Assembly: GCF_021202945.1 (NCBI RefSeq)
Contig: NZ_JAJOYR010000001.1
Location: 930,001-994,000 of the forward strand
DNA: 64,000 bases
Source: Stenotrophomonas sp. SY1
Lineage (GTDB): Bacteria; Pseudomonadota; Gammaproteobacteria; Xanthomonadales; Xanthomonadaceae
Direction: 5' to 3'
Part shown: piece by piece, positions 18,501 to 26,426 of the stretch
How positions within the stretch are numbered: position 1 is the stretch's first letter
Layout of the letters: every line of letters starts with the position of its first letter
Notes under the pieces: model-generated
What the model was told of the DNA's origin: nothing
The model's input: only the letters and a program-made list of their open reading frames with translations
Databases searched by the model: none
Made by a program: the position numbers and the translations under genes

Positions 18501-19008
18501 TGCGCACGGCCCCAATGTGGATGCTGCCAAATGGCTGATCGAGTCGATCATGCCATTGGTCTGGAAGCGCTACCCCGAGTTGGAGGTATCGCTGGTGGGG
18601 TCCAACCCCACCGCTGAAGTGCGTGCACTGGCAGGCGAGCGCGTGGAAGTAACAGGATTCGTCAGTGACGAGGAGTTGAATCAGCGCTATGCGCGGACCC
18701 GCGTCGCCGTCGTGCCGCTGCGCTTTGGCGCCGGGGTGAAGGGCAAGGTGGTGGAGGCGATGCAGCAGGGCGTGCCGTTGGTGACCACATCGGTGGGGGC
18801 GCAGGGGCTGGAAGGGCTGGATGCGGTTGTCTCGGTTGCTGATGACGCCCAGGCCATTGCTGCTGACTTGATCGCCCTGCTCGAGGAGGACGCCGCGTGG
18901 TTGGCGCGTTCGCGTGCCGCTGCTTCGTATGCGCAGGCGCATTTTTCGCGGGAGGCGCTTGGTGAGGCCTTGGAATCCGCGCTTGAACTGGAAAAGGTAA
19001 AGGTATGA
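15532..19008 (+). CDS. Methyltransferase / coiled-coil / GT2 / GT4 fusion protein
   Basis: An 1158-residue protein from ATG 15532, with AAGGAG upstream. Four parts are visible. (1) Residues ~1-230, a class I SAM methyltransferase ([11 protein letters not shown] near 37; [11 protein letters not shown]). (2) Residues ~250-390, a Gln/Glu/Leu-rich coiled coil ([19 protein letters not shown]). (3) Residues ~525-760, a GT2 glycosyltransferase starting [10 protein letters not shown], with FLNNDTEV near 610 and a [15 protein letters not shown] segment. (4) Residues ~790-1150, a GT4 glycosyltransferase with [17 protein letters not shown] near 1064. It is the only glycosyltransferase in the wzm/wzt operon. 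Inferred role: assembly of the O-polysaccharide and methyl capping of its end. The next gene overlaps by 4 nt (ATGA). Confidence 0.82.
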   Translation: MIEFTGERFVPTEQGVIRQEHLHRYAWCLPLVEGKDVLDVASGEGYGSAMLASLARTVRGVDISQEAVAHASQSYAQLDNLRYLQGSATAIPLDTNSVDVVVSFETIEHLLEQEEMLAEIRRVLRPAGLLVMSSPNKEIYSDKAGYHNDFHVKELYLNEFEALLRRHFPAVRIAGQRMAVCSAITPLNGKRAQASYQALTDTGEQVESRVADVPGAVYFVALAAATADLLPDLSASILYAEGEDLYDHHHQVAQWAKGLDAEKDSLVRWAQSLEADLEKSKADYSRLEGEFEERTRWALELDQSLRAAGRTRQEEDERLGQLAAENQSLQERNQDLQEQREALQQQSLALQEQHQLLVEEFSGYKRVAEEHAAALEHDLTDARRLILENSKGIESLAHKAGLGAHGKPDEPTSDLGVRGIVDDYNRQVESLRRTLDLVLVSKSWRVTKPLRFSSRVIRGDVPAIMASLRASGIARHPLLAPLARPVRQWLQRRHVEPVKEVTGLSLSEVSEDVNAAVRALSFPVHDAPVVSIVIPTYGNLPHTLACLRSIMEHPPQASYEVLVLEDASGDVEIGRLATVPGLRYHLNSKNLGFLLSCNQALELVAGRYTYFLNNDTEVRPGWMDAMLDVFARMPDCGMVGSKLVYPDGRLQEAGGIIWNDGSAWNYGRLDNPDASQYNYLRRVDYCSGASLLIGTDLLRQLKGFDPEFVPAYCEDSDLAFRVRQAGYELYYCPASEVVHYEGISHGTDTGVGIKAYQVENQKKLLARWQDQLAQHQPNGNNVVLARDRAERRETVLIVDHYVPQPDRDAGSRTMVAFIDGLLARGCIVKFWPDNLNYDPIYTPPLQARGVEVMYGGQWVGGFEKYLHENPHVRAVLLSRPHISEHYIGALARHPYVHTVYYGHDLHFRRLQMEADHSGQCGSEAQRMELLERRIWKAVDCVVYPSQQEVDDVLRIEPDVNARHILPYAFDAFVHDALPASRSGVLFVAGFAHGPNVDAAKWLIESIMPLVWKRYPELEVSLVGSNPTAEVRALAGERVEVTGFVSDEELNQRYARTRVAVVPLRFGAGVKGKVVEAMQQGVPLVTTSVGAQGLEGLDAVVSVADDAQAIAADLIALLEEDAAWLARSRAAASYAQAHFSREALGEALESALELEKVKV

Positions 19009-20033
19009 TCGTTCGCTCACGTGCTCCGCTGCGTCTCGGCCTGGCGGGAGGTGGTACCGACGTTTCCCCGTTCTGTGACCAGTTCGGTGGATTTGTCATG
19101 AACGTAACCATCGACAAGTTCGCCTATGCCACGTTGGATTCCTCGTCCAGCGGCGAAGTTGAGTTCCACGCACAGGATGCCGATGTCAGCGAACGCCTTG
19201 CGCCGCAGGATGTCGTCGCCACTGCTGGTCCCCTGCAGTTGATGAAGGGCGTGTATCTACGAGTCAGCGAGGATTACCTCGGGGGAGTGCGTCCGCCGTT
19301 GCGGATTCGCGCGCATTCCGATGCCCCGCCAGGCTCGGGCCTGGGCTCGTCCTCGACCATGGTCGTGGCTCTGGTCACTGCGTTCGCAGAATATTTCTCA
19401 CTGCCGTTGGGTGAGTATGAGATCGCTCAGCTTGCCTACCGAATCGAGCGCAACGATCTGGGCCTGTCCGGTGGCAAGCAGGATCAGTACGCCGCAGCGT
19501 TCGGTGGCTTCAACTTCATGGAGTTCTACGCCGAAGACCGGGTCATCGTGAACCCGCTTCGGATCAAAAGCTGGATCTGGTCCGAGCTTGAATCGGGCCT
19601 TGTGCTGTACTTCACCGGCGTATCGCGCGCCTCCGCCAAGATCATTGATGAGCAGTCGCGCAACATCCGTGAAGGCCGCTCCGACTCCCTCGATGCCATG
19701 CATCGGTTGAAGGTTGAAGCCACGCAGATGAAGGAAGCGCTGCTGCGCGGCGACTTCACCCGGCTGGCCAGCGTCATGCAGTCGGGCTGGGAAGCCAAGA
19801 AGCAGAGCGCGAGCAGCATCTCCAATCCGATGATCGACGAGATCGAATCATTGGCAATGCGCCACGGCGCGCGTGCCACCAAGGTCTCCGGCGCCGGCGG
19901 TGGTGGCTTCATGATGTTCCTGTGCGACCCGGCCCATCGCGTGGGCCTGGTGCGCGCACTGAGCGGTGCCGGTGGCACCGTGTTCGATACCCACTTTACA
20001 GATCAGGGAGCATGCTCATGGAAACTGGGATGA
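19005..20033 (+). CDS. hddA: D-glycero-alpha-D-manno-heptose 7-phosphate kinase
   Basis: A 342-residue GHMP-family kinase. The N-terminus [18 protein letters not shown] is characteristic of HddA-type sugar kinases. The ATP loop [10 protein letters not shown] is at 108-117 and the third motif [11 protein letters not shown] starts at residue 293. HddA phosphorylates D-glycero-D-manno-heptose 7-phosphate at the alpha anomeric position, the branch that leads to GDP-heptose rather than ADP-heptose. It starts within the ATGA overlap with the preceding stop, and the isomerase, guanylyltransferase and phosphatase of the same path follow. Fucokinase-like activity is an alternative for the family, but the context argues against it. 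Confidence 0.88.
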   Translation: MIVRSRAPLRLGLAGGGTDVSPFCDQFGGFVMNVTIDKFAYATLDSSSSGEVEFHAQDADVSERLAPQDVVATAGPLQLMKGVYLRVSEDYLGGVRPPLRIRAHSDAPPGSGLGSSSTMVVALVTAFAEYFSLPLGEYEIAQLAYRIERNDLGLSGGKQDQYAAAFGGFNFMEFYAEDRVIVNPLRIKSWIWSELESGLVLYFTGVSRASAKIIDEQSRNIREGRSDSLDAMHRLKVEATQMKEALLRGDFTRLASVMQSGWEAKKQSASSISNPMIDEIESLAMRHGARATKVSGAGGGGFMMFLCDPAHRVGLVRALSGAGGTVFDTHFTDQGACSWKLG

Positions 20034-20608
20034 ACCAGTTCGTACAATCCGAGTTCGACAAGACACTGGCGAACTTCCATGCGATGGCCAACGATCAGGC
20101 GCTGCGCGCGCAGATCGGAGAGGCGGTTGCATTGTGTGTGTCGGCGCTGAAGGCGGGCAAGAAGATCCTGTTCGCCGGCAACGGTGGCAGCGCCGCCGAT
20201 GCCCAGCATTGGGCTGGTGAGCTGGTAAGCCGCTTCTACTACGACCGTCCAGGCCTGCCGGCGATCGCGTTGACGACCGATACCTCCATCCTGACAGCGA
20301 TCGGCAACGATTATGGGTACGACTATACGTTTGCCCGCCAGATCGAAGCGCTGGGCCAGGAGGGCGACGTGTTCGTGGCGATCTCCACGTCTGGCCGCTC
20401 CAAGAACATCATGCGGGCAATTGATGCTTGCGAGCAGAAGGGTGTGCATGTGATTGGCTTCACCGGTGAGCAGGGCGGTGACATGAAGGATCGCTGCGGT
20501 ATCTGCTTCCGCATTCCTTCGACGGAAACGCCCCGGATCCAGGAAGGTCACGAGTTCATTGGGCATCTGCTTTGCGCCTTGATTGAAAGCTCGATGTTCC
20601 CGCGCTGA
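20018..20608 (+). CDS. gmhA: Sedoheptulose 7-phosphate isomerase
   Basis: A 196-residue SIS-domain protein. ATG 20018 is chosen because AGGGAG lies 7 nt before it; 20012 and 20030 are in-frame alternatives. The phosphosugar loop GNGGSAADAQHWAGEL is at 54-69, including the conserved H64 and E68 expected for GmhA, and STSGRSKNI follows. It converts D-sedoheptulose 7-phosphate to D-glycero-D-manno-heptose 7-phosphate, the first step of heptose nucleotide synthesis. It overlaps the end of hddA by 16 nt, indicating translational coupling. Confidence 0.9.
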   Translation: METGMNQFVQSEFDKTLANFHAMANDQALRAQIGEAVALCVSALKAGKKILFAGNGGSAADAQHWAGELVSRFYYDRPGLPAIALTTDTSILTAIGNDYGYDYTFARQIEALGQEGDVFVAISTSGRSKNIMRAIDACEQKGVHVIGFTGEQGGDMKDRCGICFRIPSTETPRIQEGHEFIGHLLCALIESSMFPR

Positions 20609-20609
20609 C

Positions 20610-21308
20610 ATGGCAGTCGATGATGTTCTGATCCTCGCTGGTGGGCTGGGCACTCGTCTCCGCTCTGCCGTCCCGGATGTGCCCAAGCCGCTGGCGCCGG
20701 TTGCAGGGCGGCCCTTTCTGGCTTACCTGCTGGAGCGCTATGAAGAGGCGGGAATGCGTCGCGTGATTCTCGCCACAGGTTATCTGGGTGAGCAGGTGGA
20801 GCAGTTCGTGGGTGTCCGCTGGGGGCGGATGGACGTTGTCTACTCGCGTGAGGAAACGCCATTGGGTACAGGGGGCGCCATCGCCCAGGCGGCCCGGTTG
20901 TCATCGGGCAGAGGGTTGCATATCTGCAATGGAGATACCTACCTGGAGTACTCGCCGACGGCACTGGAGCAGGCAGCAGAAGGTTTGCCGATCGCCATCG
21001 CGTTGGCCGCTGTGCCTGACGTCGGCCGCTATGGCGCTGCCGATGTGGAAGCTGGTCGAGTCAAGCGCTTCAGGGAAAAGGGCGGCGGCGGGCCGGGCCT
21101 GATCAATGCGGGCTGTTATTTCCTGACTCAGCAGGGCCTGGCGGCGTTGCCTGGGCTTGATCGCTTCTCGTTCGAGCAGGAAGTGCTTGAACCCTGGGTG
21201 GCACGAGGGAGCGTTGGTGCCATGGAAGACACCGCGGGCTTCATTGATATCGGTGTCCCCGAGGACTTTAACCGTGCGCAGAAGATATTCGCCCGGGAGG
21301 AGCGGTGA
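20610..21308 (+). CDS. hddC: D-glycero-D-manno-heptose 1-phosphate guanylyltransferase
   Basis: A 232-residue nucleotidyltransferase from ATG 20610, one base after the gmhA stop. The nucleotide-binding loop LAGGLGTRL is at 9-17, VPKPLAPVAGRPF follows, ETPLGTGGAI binds the base, and NGDTYLEY supplies the metal Asp. Length and motifs match HddC/RmlA-like short nucleotidyltransferases. In this operon it would transfer GMP to heptose 1-phosphate, giving GDP-D-glycero-alpha-D-manno-heptose. Base specificity cannot be read with certainty from the sequence; the assignment rests on hddA next door. Confidence 0.83.
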   Translation: MAVDDVLILAGGLGTRLRSAVPDVPKPLAPVAGRPFLAYLLERYEEAGMRRVILATGYLGEQVEQFVGVRWGRMDVVYSREETPLGTGGAIAQAARLSSGRGLHICNGDTYLEYSPTALEQAAEGLPIAIALAAVPDVGRYGAADVEAGRVKRFREKGGGGPGLINAGCYFLTQQGLAALPGLDRFSFEQEVLEPWVARGSVGAMEDTAGFIDIGVPEDFNRAQKIFAREER

Positions 21309-21916
21309 GCGCACAGGTTGCCAAGCCGGTTTTGAACGTGTCTGCTGCGTTCCCTCTGTCGGCTACGCGCCGCGCGCTTCTGCTGGACAGGGATGGTGTG
21401 ATCAACGTCAACTTCGGGTATGTGCATACGCCGGAAAGTACGCAGTGGGTGGATGGGATTTTTGACCTGTGTCGTGCAGCGGAAGCTGCAGGCTACGCTC
21501 TTGTCGTGGTCACCAACCAGGCTGGTATTGCCCGAGGTTTTTACTCGGAGGAGCAGTTTGCCCAGTACACGGACTGGATGCTGCAGCAGTTCTCCATGAG
21601 AGGGATCAATATTCTGCGTGTCTACTATTGCCCGCATCATCCCAGTGCCGGTGAAGGTGTCTATCGGGTTGATTGTGAATGCAGGAAGCCGCGGCCGGGA
21701 ATGATTCTGGCCGCAGCGCAGGATATGGATATTGATCTTGCCGAATCGGCGATGATTGGTGATAAAGCCTCAGACATGCAGGCGGGACGCGCAGCCGGTG
21801 TGGGCATGTGCATTCAGATTGAAGATCCCCTTGAGCAGCCGTCATCGCGGATGACGGACGTGCTGTATGCAGGTAGCCTCAGGCAGGCTCAGGAGTACGT
21901 GTTGGGCGTCGGTTGA
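21305..21916 (+). CDS. gmhB: D-glycero-D-manno-heptose 1,7-bisphosphate 7-phosphatase
   Basis: A 203-residue HAD-family phosphatase starting at GTG 21305, which overlaps the hddC stop by 4 nt (GTGA). The catalytic motif LLLDRDGVIN gives D28 and D30, and MIGDKASDMQAG is the C-terminal metal motif. The zinc loop expected for GmhB is present: C109-x-H111 in YCPHHP and C124-x-C126 in DCECRKP. It removes the 7-phosphate before nucleotide activation. It is the last gene of the tight wzm-to-gmhB operon; a 7-bp repeat array follows. Confidence 0.88.
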   Translation: MSAQVAKPVLNVSAAFPLSATRRALLLDRDGVINVNFGYVHTPESTQWVDGIFDLCRAAEAAGYALVVVTNQAGIARGFYSEEQFAQYTDWMLQQFSMRGINILRVYYCPHHPSAGEGVYRVDCECRKPRPGMILAAAQDMDIDLAESAMIGDKASDMQAGRAAGVGMCIQIEDPLEQPSSRMTDVLYAGSLRQAQEYVLGVG

Positions 21917-21930
21917 TCGCCCTGTTATTC

Positions 21931-22014
21931 TTCTCGCTTCTCGCTTCTCGCTTCTCGCTTCTCGCTTCTCGCTTTTCGCTTCTCGCTTTTCGCTTCTAGA
22001 CTTCTTGCTTTTCG
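21931..22014. repeat. 7-bp tandem repeat array (TTCTCGC)n in the LPS island
   Basis: Six perfect TTCTCGC units run from 21931 to 21972, followed by TTTTCGC, TTCTCGC and TTTTCGC, then about three degenerate units up to 22014. It begins 14 bp after the gmhB stop and lies ~87 bp before the preferred start of the next gene. On the minus strand it spells Lys/Arg/Glu/Ala/Ser repeats in two open frames, but these look like artefacts of the repeat. A 7-bp unit is not a multiple of three, so unit gain or loss would shift a frame or alter spacing. Confidence 0.9.
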
Positions 22015-22101
22015 TTTTGGAGTAGAGCCTGGACTGCGCGAACCATGGGCAGATTCCGGCCAAGAATTTCTGGTTTCTTGATATCGCCCGGGAGATGCAG
22101 T

Positions 22102-23106
22102 GTGAGCCAAGAGCAACGAGCAGCGCCTGACGAAGCCGATGGACTCAAGCAGCAGGCTGAGCCACTTGAACTGCCGGCAAGGGGGGGCGAGTCCGTAGGC
22201 GGTGAGTTGATGGAGGCCCCTGAAGAGGAGTCTGTGCCAGAAGCGCCAGTCCTGGCTCAGTGCCCCTTGTGCGGATGCGGCGTGCCGCATTTCCGGGATG
22301 TGGACGGGGTTGCATACCATGCATGCGATACCTGTGACTTCATATTCGCCGACCCGTTGCTATTGGATCGTATCGATCAAGGCCTTGCTTCCCGGGAATA
22401 TGATGAACAGTACTGGGCTGCAGAGCTGGCATCGGCGCGGCAGCGCTCCTATGGATCATCTCTGGCACGCCTGGCAGAGGCCTTGCTCTACTGCACCATC
22501 CCTGTGAATCGATTCATCGACATCGGGACTGGGCCTGGTTATTTGCTTGACGCAGTTGCCCGTTACCTTCCGCACAGTGCGCATCGATTCTATGGCGTGG
22601 AAAAGTTCCCCCCGCTGCCAGAGTACCGAACAGGTAATGCCAACTATCTCTGCACGGATCTGGCGGACGTCGAGCTTTCATTCGAATGCGGCATCTGCGT
22701 GGAAGTGTTGGAGCATCTGACGCCCGCCATGGCCCGTGCTGTTGCTGCGGCGATGGCCAAGGTCTCCGTGCCAGGTTCATTGTACCTGTTCAATACCGGG
22801 CTCACGGATTACGTGCGTAACGAAGATCCTGGTTATCTGGACCCTTATTTTCGCGGGCACATCACGTGCTGGTCTGTCACCGCTGCTCGCAACATTTTTG
22901 AACCTGCTGGCTTCCAGGTGCATGCCCTTGCTGGAAAAACGTGGGCTTTCGTTGTGGAAATGCCTGGTTCTTCACGCCAAGCCGACGTTCCGATAGCTGA
23001 TCGCATCTGGAATGCAGTGGCGGAGAACATTGAGATTCTCTCTTCGTCGGAGACAGGCGAAGTGATGTACATATTGGGTAGAGAGAGTGCTCGGGCGTAT
23101 TCATAG
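22102..23106 (+). CDS. Class I SAM methyltransferase with N-terminal zinc ribbon
   Basis: A 334-residue protein. GTG 22102 is preferred because GGGAGA lies ~7 nt upstream; an in-frame ATG at 22045 close to the repeat array is an alternative. After an acidic ~45-residue leader there is a four-cysteine ribbon (C54, C57, C75, C78: CPLCGCG and CDTCDFIFADP). A methyltransferase domain follows, with FIDIGTGPGYLLD near 138-150. This ribbon-plus-methyltransferase layout is common in sugar and nucleotide-sugar methyltransferases of polysaccharide loci. The acceptor is unknown; O-methylation of the O-antigen or of its precursor is a reasonable guess. The region is visibly less GC-rich than the flanks. 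Confidence 0.75.
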   Translation: MSQEQRAAPDEADGLKQQAEPLELPARGGESVGGELMEAPEEESVPEAPVLAQCPLCGCGVPHFRDVDGVAYHACDTCDFIFADPLLLDRIDQGLASREYDEQYWAAELASARQRSYGSSLARLAEALLYCTIPVNRFIDIGTGPGYLLDAVARYLPHSAHRFYGVEKFPPLPEYRTGNANYLCTDLADVELSFECGICVEVLEHLTPAMARAVAAAMAKVSVPGSLYLFNTGLTDYVRNEDPGYLDPYFRGHITCWSVTAARNIFEPAGFQVHALAGKTWAFVVEMPGSSRQADVPIADRIWNAVAENIEILSSSETGEVMYILGRESARAYS

Positions 23107-23210
23107 TTGCCGTGTCCATTGATGGGCGAACCGCCGCTTTCAACATGAAGAAACACTCTCCTCGTCTGATATCATCGGGCGTTAAGAAAGTGTGACGGGA
23201 ATGTTGTAAG

Positions 23211-25700
23211 TTGAAGAAAATCACGGGTGGTGAAGGATCCAACGGTACGCGCGTTAGCACTTGGTTCGCGTTGTCTGCAGCGATACTCGGTAGCGTACTG
23301 ATCGCAGTGTTGAGTTGGCTGGTACTTGATGGCCCGCCAGGTATTCCTGGTCTGCTGCTTGATGTGTTTTTCGCAGGCGTCTTTGCCCTGCTGGTGCGTG
23401 GAGCAGGCGTAAGTCGCCGTCAGTTGCTCGCGGCACTGTCCATCTGGATCCTGGTGTTCCAGGGTTTCCACTTATTGAAGCTGATGGCGCTCGGTTCGCC
23501 GCTCTTCTTCAGTGACATTTCCACGGTGGGCGTCCTGATGAGCGTGCTCAAGACGTGGCAGGTCTGTGTGGTCGTCATGCTCCTGCTCCTGCTCGGGACC
23601 GTGTTGCTGTACGGGGTTTGGCCCAGCCGGCCTCAGCGTTGGTTGTGGGCGTTGGCGGCGCTGATGCTTCCTGCCTTCCTCTACCAAGCGGCGCCATGGG
23701 AAGCCAGGTTTGTCGATTCAATTCTCGGTAACAACGCCAATGACTACGTCACCCATCTGCAGCGACGCGGCGGGATGCAGTTCCTGCTCGACCAGCGCGC
23801 ACGCAAGTACGAACTCGCGCTGAAGGGACGTGACATCCTTGACGGTCAGCATCTGGATTCCCGTCCACAACTTGCCTCGCGACGCAATGTGCACCTGGTG
23901 CTGTTGGAGACCTTCTGGGATCCGATGAACTTCAAGGCGTTTCATTTCAGTCGAGATCCTTTTGATCCACGCTTCAGGAAGCTGTTGGAGGACGGAGGGA
24001 ATTCCGGTGTGATGACGCCTCATTTTGGGCATCTCACTGCAAATGCGGAGTTTGAAGCGCTGTGCGGTCTACCTGCCACGGAAGACGCCGTCTTCCAGAA
24101 CCGGTTGAAGGATGTGCTGCCCTGTCTTCCCCGCATGCTGCGTGAGCTTGGCTACGACACGCTCGCCTCGCACTCGAACCGGCAGGACTCATGGGGGCGT
24201 GACACCGCTTACAAGTACCTGGGGTTCGCCAATTTCAATGCCTATCCGGCGTTTGTTCGCGATGACTTGGATGGGGTCTTTCTGAATGACGCGAGTTTCT
24301 ATAGGCAGAATCGGGAGGTTGTAGCGCGCTACGATCGCGCCAGCCCCTATTTCAACTATCTGGTCACAATCAGTTCGCATTACCCCTACCAATTGAACAA
24401 GGAGCGACGTCCGCCGTTGGTGCGGGTTGAGCCGTTCAATGAAGGAGTCGAGAACTATGCTAATGCGCTTGCCTACTCCAGCAAGGCATTCATGGACTGG
24501 GTGGATGAGGTGCGGAGAGATGACCCGGATGCCCTGATCGTTGCTTTTGGCGACCACGCGCCGACCATGCCTCCCGATCAAAGGCCTTATGCCCAATCAG
24601 GCATCAATACGAACAGTCGGCCATTTGATGGTGCTGACACGCTGGTTGCGATGTCCAGGACCCCGCTTGTGTTCATCGACGGGCGAAAGGGGGCTGTGGA
24701 CGTGGGCACGATGCCGTTGGAGTTCCTTCCTGTTGCCATTGCGCGCGCACTTGGTGTGACACCGGCGCGCCTGCCCTATCTGACCGATGACATGGTGGGT
24801 CAGAGAGCGAAGGACAGTACGCGGTTTCTCGGTAACGTGATTACTCGTGACAAGGGTCAATGGAGTCTTTGCAAGGATCAGCCCGAAGTAGGAACTGCCT
24901 GTGCTGAAGCGGTCCATCTGTATGACCGCAAGCGTGCGCTGCGTAATGCGCTTCTCACGGATTCACGGCAGATCTTCGCTGGAGCTGGTGGAGCGTGGAT
25001 GAATGCCGCCACTCCCATGCAGTTCGGAACCGGGAGCTGCCTCTTGGAAGTAAGCGATTGGGGGCCGAAGGATGGGGTGGTCGGCGCGCAGTTCAACAAG
25101 CAGAAGGAGTCCGGGTTGAGCGCAACATGGCTCAAGGTCGACCGGATCCAGGGTAGCCCGCAATTGCGCATCGGTGCGGTGACGACGCCTGTCGTGGGAT
25201 CTGGCGAAGTGCTGGCCGGGCTTTGGCCGACGCCAGGCGTGATCAATCAGGCGGGAAGCCATGCAGTGCAGGTCATTTGCGGGGGGGGCGTAGTCGCCGA
25301 GTTGGGGCGGATGCAGGTGAGAGGGGATGGCACGGTCCAAGGCGAATCTGCTGGAGAAGCGCCGCCAGCCTTGGCGGGTCCGCTCGAGGTCATGTTGGAT
25401 GGAGTGGGGATGGGCAGGGTTGTCGCAGAAGCCAAAACCGGTACATGCGAAGCTGGCGGTATGCGGCATGGCGTGGTCAAGGTGACTTGGGCGCGCGCTT
25501 CTGGCAGCGACGGTGTACGCGTGTTCGTCCAGCAGGATGAGCAGGAGCGTCAGCTTTGGAGTGTCAGTGGCCCAGCCGGAGAGTCCACCACGGGGCCATG
25601 GGCGGCAGAGGGAATGAAGCTTTGGTTCGAGGATGGTGCCGGGGCACTCTTGGGCTCAGCTGTGGTGACAGCGCCTTCGTGCACCGTCGGACGGCAATAG
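23211..25700 (+). CDS. LtaS/MdoB-like membrane phosphotransferase (sulfatase fold)
   Basis: An 829-residue protein from TTG 23211; no ATG or GTG lies upstream in frame, and a later start would remove membrane segments. About five membrane segments occupy residues 16-160. The extracytoplasmic alkaline-phosphatase-fold domain shows the LtaS-type site: E233 in LLETFWDP, T276 in HLTANAEFEAL (expected nucleophile), and D448-H449 in FGDHAP. A C-terminal part of ~270 residues (after about 555) with several cysteines matches nothing I recognise. Family members transfer glycerol phosphate or phosphoethanolamine from lipids to glycans. In the LPS island it may decorate the O-polysaccharide. Confidence 0.78.
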   Translation: MKKITGGEGSNGTRVSTWFALSAAILGSVLIAVLSWLVLDGPPGIPGLLLDVFFAGVFALLVRGAGVSRRQLLAALSIWILVFQGFHLLKLMALGSPLFFSDISTVGVLMSVLKTWQVCVVVMLLLLLGTVLLYGVWPSRPQRWLWALAALMLPAFLYQAAPWEARFVDSILGNNANDYVTHLQRRGGMQFLLDQRARKYELALKGRDILDGQHLDSRPQLASRRNVHLVLLETFWDPMNFKAFHFSRDPFDPRFRKLLEDGGNSGVMTPHFGHLTANAEFEALCGLPATEDAVFQNRLKDVLPCLPRMLRELGYDTLASHSNRQDSWGRDTAYKYLGFANFNAYPAFVRDDLDGVFLNDASFYRQNREVVARYDRASPYFNYLVTISSHYPYQLNKERRPPLVRVEPFNEGVENYANALAYSSKAFMDWVDEVRRDDPDALIVAFGDHAPTMPPDQRPYAQSGINTNSRPFDGADTLVAMSRTPLVFIDGRKGAVDVGTMPLEFLPVAIARALGVTPARLPYLTDDMVGQRAKDSTRFLGNVITRDKGQWSLCKDQPEVGTACAEAVHLYDRKRALRNALLTDSRQIFAGAGGAWMNAATPMQFGTGSCLLEVSDWGPKDGVVGAQFNKQKESGLSATWLKVDRIQGSPQLRIGAVTTPVVGSGEVLAGLWPTPGVINQAGSHAVQVICGGGVVAELGRMQVRGDGTVQGESAGEAPPALAGPLEVMLDGVGMGRVVAEAKTGTCEAGGMRHGVVKVTWARASGSDGVRVFVQQDEQERQLWSVSGPAGESTTGPWAAEGMKLWFEDGAGALLGSAVVTAPSCTVGRQ

Positions 25701-26426
25701 GCTGCGCTGCGTCAAGAGTATGCTGACGTCCCGCTGATCGGTCGCACCGGGAAGCGCCAGCAAGGGTAGGGCGGGCGCCTTGGCAGCGCCCAGGAAGGTA
25801 GGGGGGCGATCGAAGGTGCAGTCAGCGTAAGGCATGGATGTCTGCATCTGGCGGCCCTTCAGGATTCCACTGGCGGCCCGGCGATCCTGGCTGCATCGGC
25901 TTGACGCATCTGACAGGTGCTCCTCGTATCCACCAATCTGGCTGTGTTGCTGGTGAGGGGCTCGTCACGCGGCGGCGGCCCTTCACATGGCATTATGTGG
26001 AGAGCATGTCGCGTTCTGGGGCGATGGAGGAGAGGCCTTGCGCCAGCCTGCATGGCGGGGGTCTTCTGCCTGATGACGCATGAGGCATGTTCATTGGGTG
26101 GGGCGAGCGAACTGGCGTAGTTGTTCCGTCGCGGTTGCCTGCCGACGGCGGCGGCGGGGGCGGCGGACGGCAAAGTCTTCGAGCGAAGCAGGAGTCCTTT
26201 TCCGGGCGTTGAGTCGGCTGGCCAATAGGTGGGTGGGTGCCCTGTATTGTGTCCCGCAGGGGCGCCTTTTTTGACACGATTCAATTTTTCCTTTTCAGCG
26301 TCGTTCGCAGTCATTGTGGGGCGTTTCCACGGCCCGAATGCTGGCTGATGGCGATCCGATTCTCTACCATAAGGCACCGAGCGCACCTCCCGTTGCGCCC
26401 CTCCCCATTTGTCCTGGAGCTGTGTT
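25701..26426. other. 726-bp gap in the LPS island with no convincing gene
   Basis: Several short open frames occur (for example 25838-26083 and 25917-26120 on the plus strand), but none has a recognisable domain, a good ribosome site or natural-looking composition. They overlap each other in different frames. There are runs such as GGCGGCGGCGGGGGCGGCGG near 26148. A terminator-like hairpin lies at 26236-26272. The stretch could be decayed gene sequence left after island rearrangement, or a long untranslated leader of the next gene. Confidence 0.5.
26236..26272 (+). terminator. Intrinsic terminator
   Basis: GGTGCCCTG pairs with CAGGGGCGCC (one bulge, one G-T pair) and is followed by six T residues. 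It would end transcription coming from the LtaS-like gene or from an unrecognised small transcript, and isolates the genes starting at 26427. Confidence 0.7.

Noticed and set aside
21842..22320. Minus-strand frames encoding Lys/Arg/Glu/Ala/Ser repeats
   Set aside because: They are translations of the 7-bp repeat array, lack a ribosome site and overlap gmhB and the methyltransferase gene.
25838..26120. Short plus-strand frames in the LPS island gap
   Set aside because: Two overlapping frames, neither with ribosome site or recognisable motif; kept as an unexplained gap instead.
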